Assembly: GCA_002633005.1 (NCBI GenBank)
Contig: NMRA01000147.1
Span: 560,001-607,987, forward strand
DNA length: 47,987 bases
DNA from: Phoronis australis
Taxonomy: Eukaryota; Phoronida; Phoronidae
Reading direction: 5' to 3'
Position 1 is the stretch's first letter. Every line of letters begins with the position of its first letter. Below, in pieces: positions 47,284 to 47,987 of this stretch. The position numbers were made by a program, and so were the translations under genes. The notes below the pieces were generated by a model. It worked only from the letters and a program-made list of their open reading frames with translations, made no database searches and was not told the origin of the DNA.

Positions 47284-47435
47284 CTTGTTTCTTTGAACAG
47301 TGTCTTTCCTCTCTTCTTGATTGGCTCAGTTGCAGCCCGAGGTTTAGGGGGAGGACGCACTGGTGTGACCCTGTCATATTGGCACGCTGGCAGAGGGTTT
47401 GGGTTTTCATTTGTAGGCTTTCCATCTTTGATGTG

Positions 47436-47987
47436 CTAAATTAATTTGAAGTGAGAATTTTTACCTCAAAAGAAACATTTTGATTTCAGTAAAAGCTATG
47501 ATTTTCTGGGCGTTAGCTCAATTCCTGGGTATCTGGCTTTTCACCACATTTGTTTCAGTGATTAAACAAGATACAGAAAACTTTCACACTATTGTTAAAG
47601 GTGCAATTTATCCACTTTAAGCATCTAAATTACTAAGTTTAGCTTTCGAAATTGACCACTTACCACTATAACATTGATTCTTACTCACGAAAACAACAAC
47701 GGATTTAAAACTTGACATGTTTCGGTGTCATTTATTAAACACCATCCTCAGAAGTCATAATACAGTGGCCACCTAGCTAGGCCCAGCAACAAGTAATGAA
47801 GCACAGATACAGTCAGTTACAGGGAGTGACAATGAACTATACCAACAATGACAACCTGTGGTGTGTCAGTTGCCTATTGAGATTGGGCTTGCACCAACTG
47901 ATATGTAAAGCCTCACGAATTTTAAGCTCCTTTGTTGTTACTGCCTGGTCTATTATTGCAAAGTCATTGAAAGAGCACTGCTGATAA
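47436..47987. other. Right edge of the window, repeat DNA
   Basis: The first THAP exon expected here was not found. The stretch holds a hammerhead-like motif on the minus strand (47710-47760) and otherwise nothing supportable. Confidence 0.45.
47706..47760 (-). ncRNA. Hammerhead ribozyme-like motif, probably from a Penelope-like element
   Basis: On the minus strand, in order: GACTT, CTGAGGA (47745-47751), a stem II pair GGTGT/ACACC, GAAA, the self-complementary ACATGT, then C and AAGTT, which can pair back with GACTT as stem I. This is the layout of minimal type I hammerheads with palindromic stem III described in Penelope-like retroelements. One extra T lies between CTGAGGA and stem II, which may disable cleavage. 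No retroelement reverse transcriptase was found next to it. Confidence 0.4.

Larger units (their letters stand above)
40262..47435. mobile_element. Decayed THAP-DDE/YqaJ DNA transposon (ISL2EU/IS4EU-like), right end not reached
   Basis: A transposase gene on the minus strand and a YqaJ-type nuclease on the plus strand occupy one block, the gene pair known from the ISL2EU (IS4EU) superfamily. The nuclease lies inside a transposase intron. The first part of the THAP domain is not found, so the element probably runs further right. I could not find terminal inverted repeats; the coordinates give only the coding span. A Ty3/Gypsy element (40792-45111) is inserted within it. Confidence 0.7.
40262..47435 (-). 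pseudogene. THAP + HTH + DDE_4-type transposase, frameshifted and split
   Basis: Exons on the minus strand: 47284-47435 (end of a THAP domain, HIKDGKPTNENPNP), 46607-46722 (linker, ending ETQTVEPVVE) and a main exon from 45608. Phases of all three join. The main exon gives a coiled coil (LAVAAENKLLEAKLKTL), then after a frame break near 45435-45490 a helix-turn-helix (LATLYGISLQDAAALFREW) up to the retroelement at 45111. The reading resumes at 40791 in the same frame with the DDE domain: FLIIDGTEIKVEKPS (first Asp), FSGPMSDNHIT (second Asp), MADKGFLI and, in other frames, HRVHVERAISRAKKF (Glu). Further frame breaks lie near 40505 and 40380. Cut-and-paste transposase, certainly inactive; the first THAP exon was not found. 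Confidence 0.8.

Overview
This window is animal (metazoan) nuclear DNA: AT-rich, with two multi-exon housekeeping genes, long GT-AG introns and dense transposon debris. The mix of Ty3/Gypsy, THAP-DDE transposase plus YqaJ, tRNA-derived SINE-like repeats and many MITE-like elements fits a marine invertebrate, possibly an invertebrate deuterostome. The species cannot be fixed from this sequence alone. Five isolated N positions (7215, 15327, 36328, 37423, 38991) look like contig joins, and at least one sits exactly on a duplicated overlap.

Layout. 1-1028: 5' flank with tRNA-like repeat debris. 1029-11617 (+): C11orf54 homologue (zinc-containing ester hydrolase family), seven of an expected eight coding exons found; a 1.3 kb inverted-repeat element lies in the interval that should hold the missing exon. 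11633-13229: short intergenic stretch between two converging genes, with a duplicated 280 bp unit. 13421-32811 (-): complete TRMT2A homologue (tRNA m5U54 methyltransferase), 18 coding exons, all phases consistent, 624 aa; its introns hold a TTAA-flanked element, tandem copies of part of exon 13, degenerate repeats and an unidentified coding-like block. 32812-40260: promoter side of TRMT2A, then repeat-rich DNA without a recognisable gene. 40262 to beyond 47435: a decayed cut-and-paste transposon (THAP + HTH + DDE transposase on the minus strand, YqaJ-type nuclease on the plus strand inside a transposase intron), split by a nearly pristine Ty3/Gypsy element (40792-45111). 47436-47987: repeat DNA with a hammerhead-like motif.

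How the parts relate. The two host genes end towards each other and share no obvious pathway (one modifies tRNA, the other is a metal-dependent hydrolase). The right-hand 8 kb is a nested transposon locus: the DNA transposon came first, and the retroelement later inserted into its DDE domain, making a 5 bp target duplication (GGCAG).
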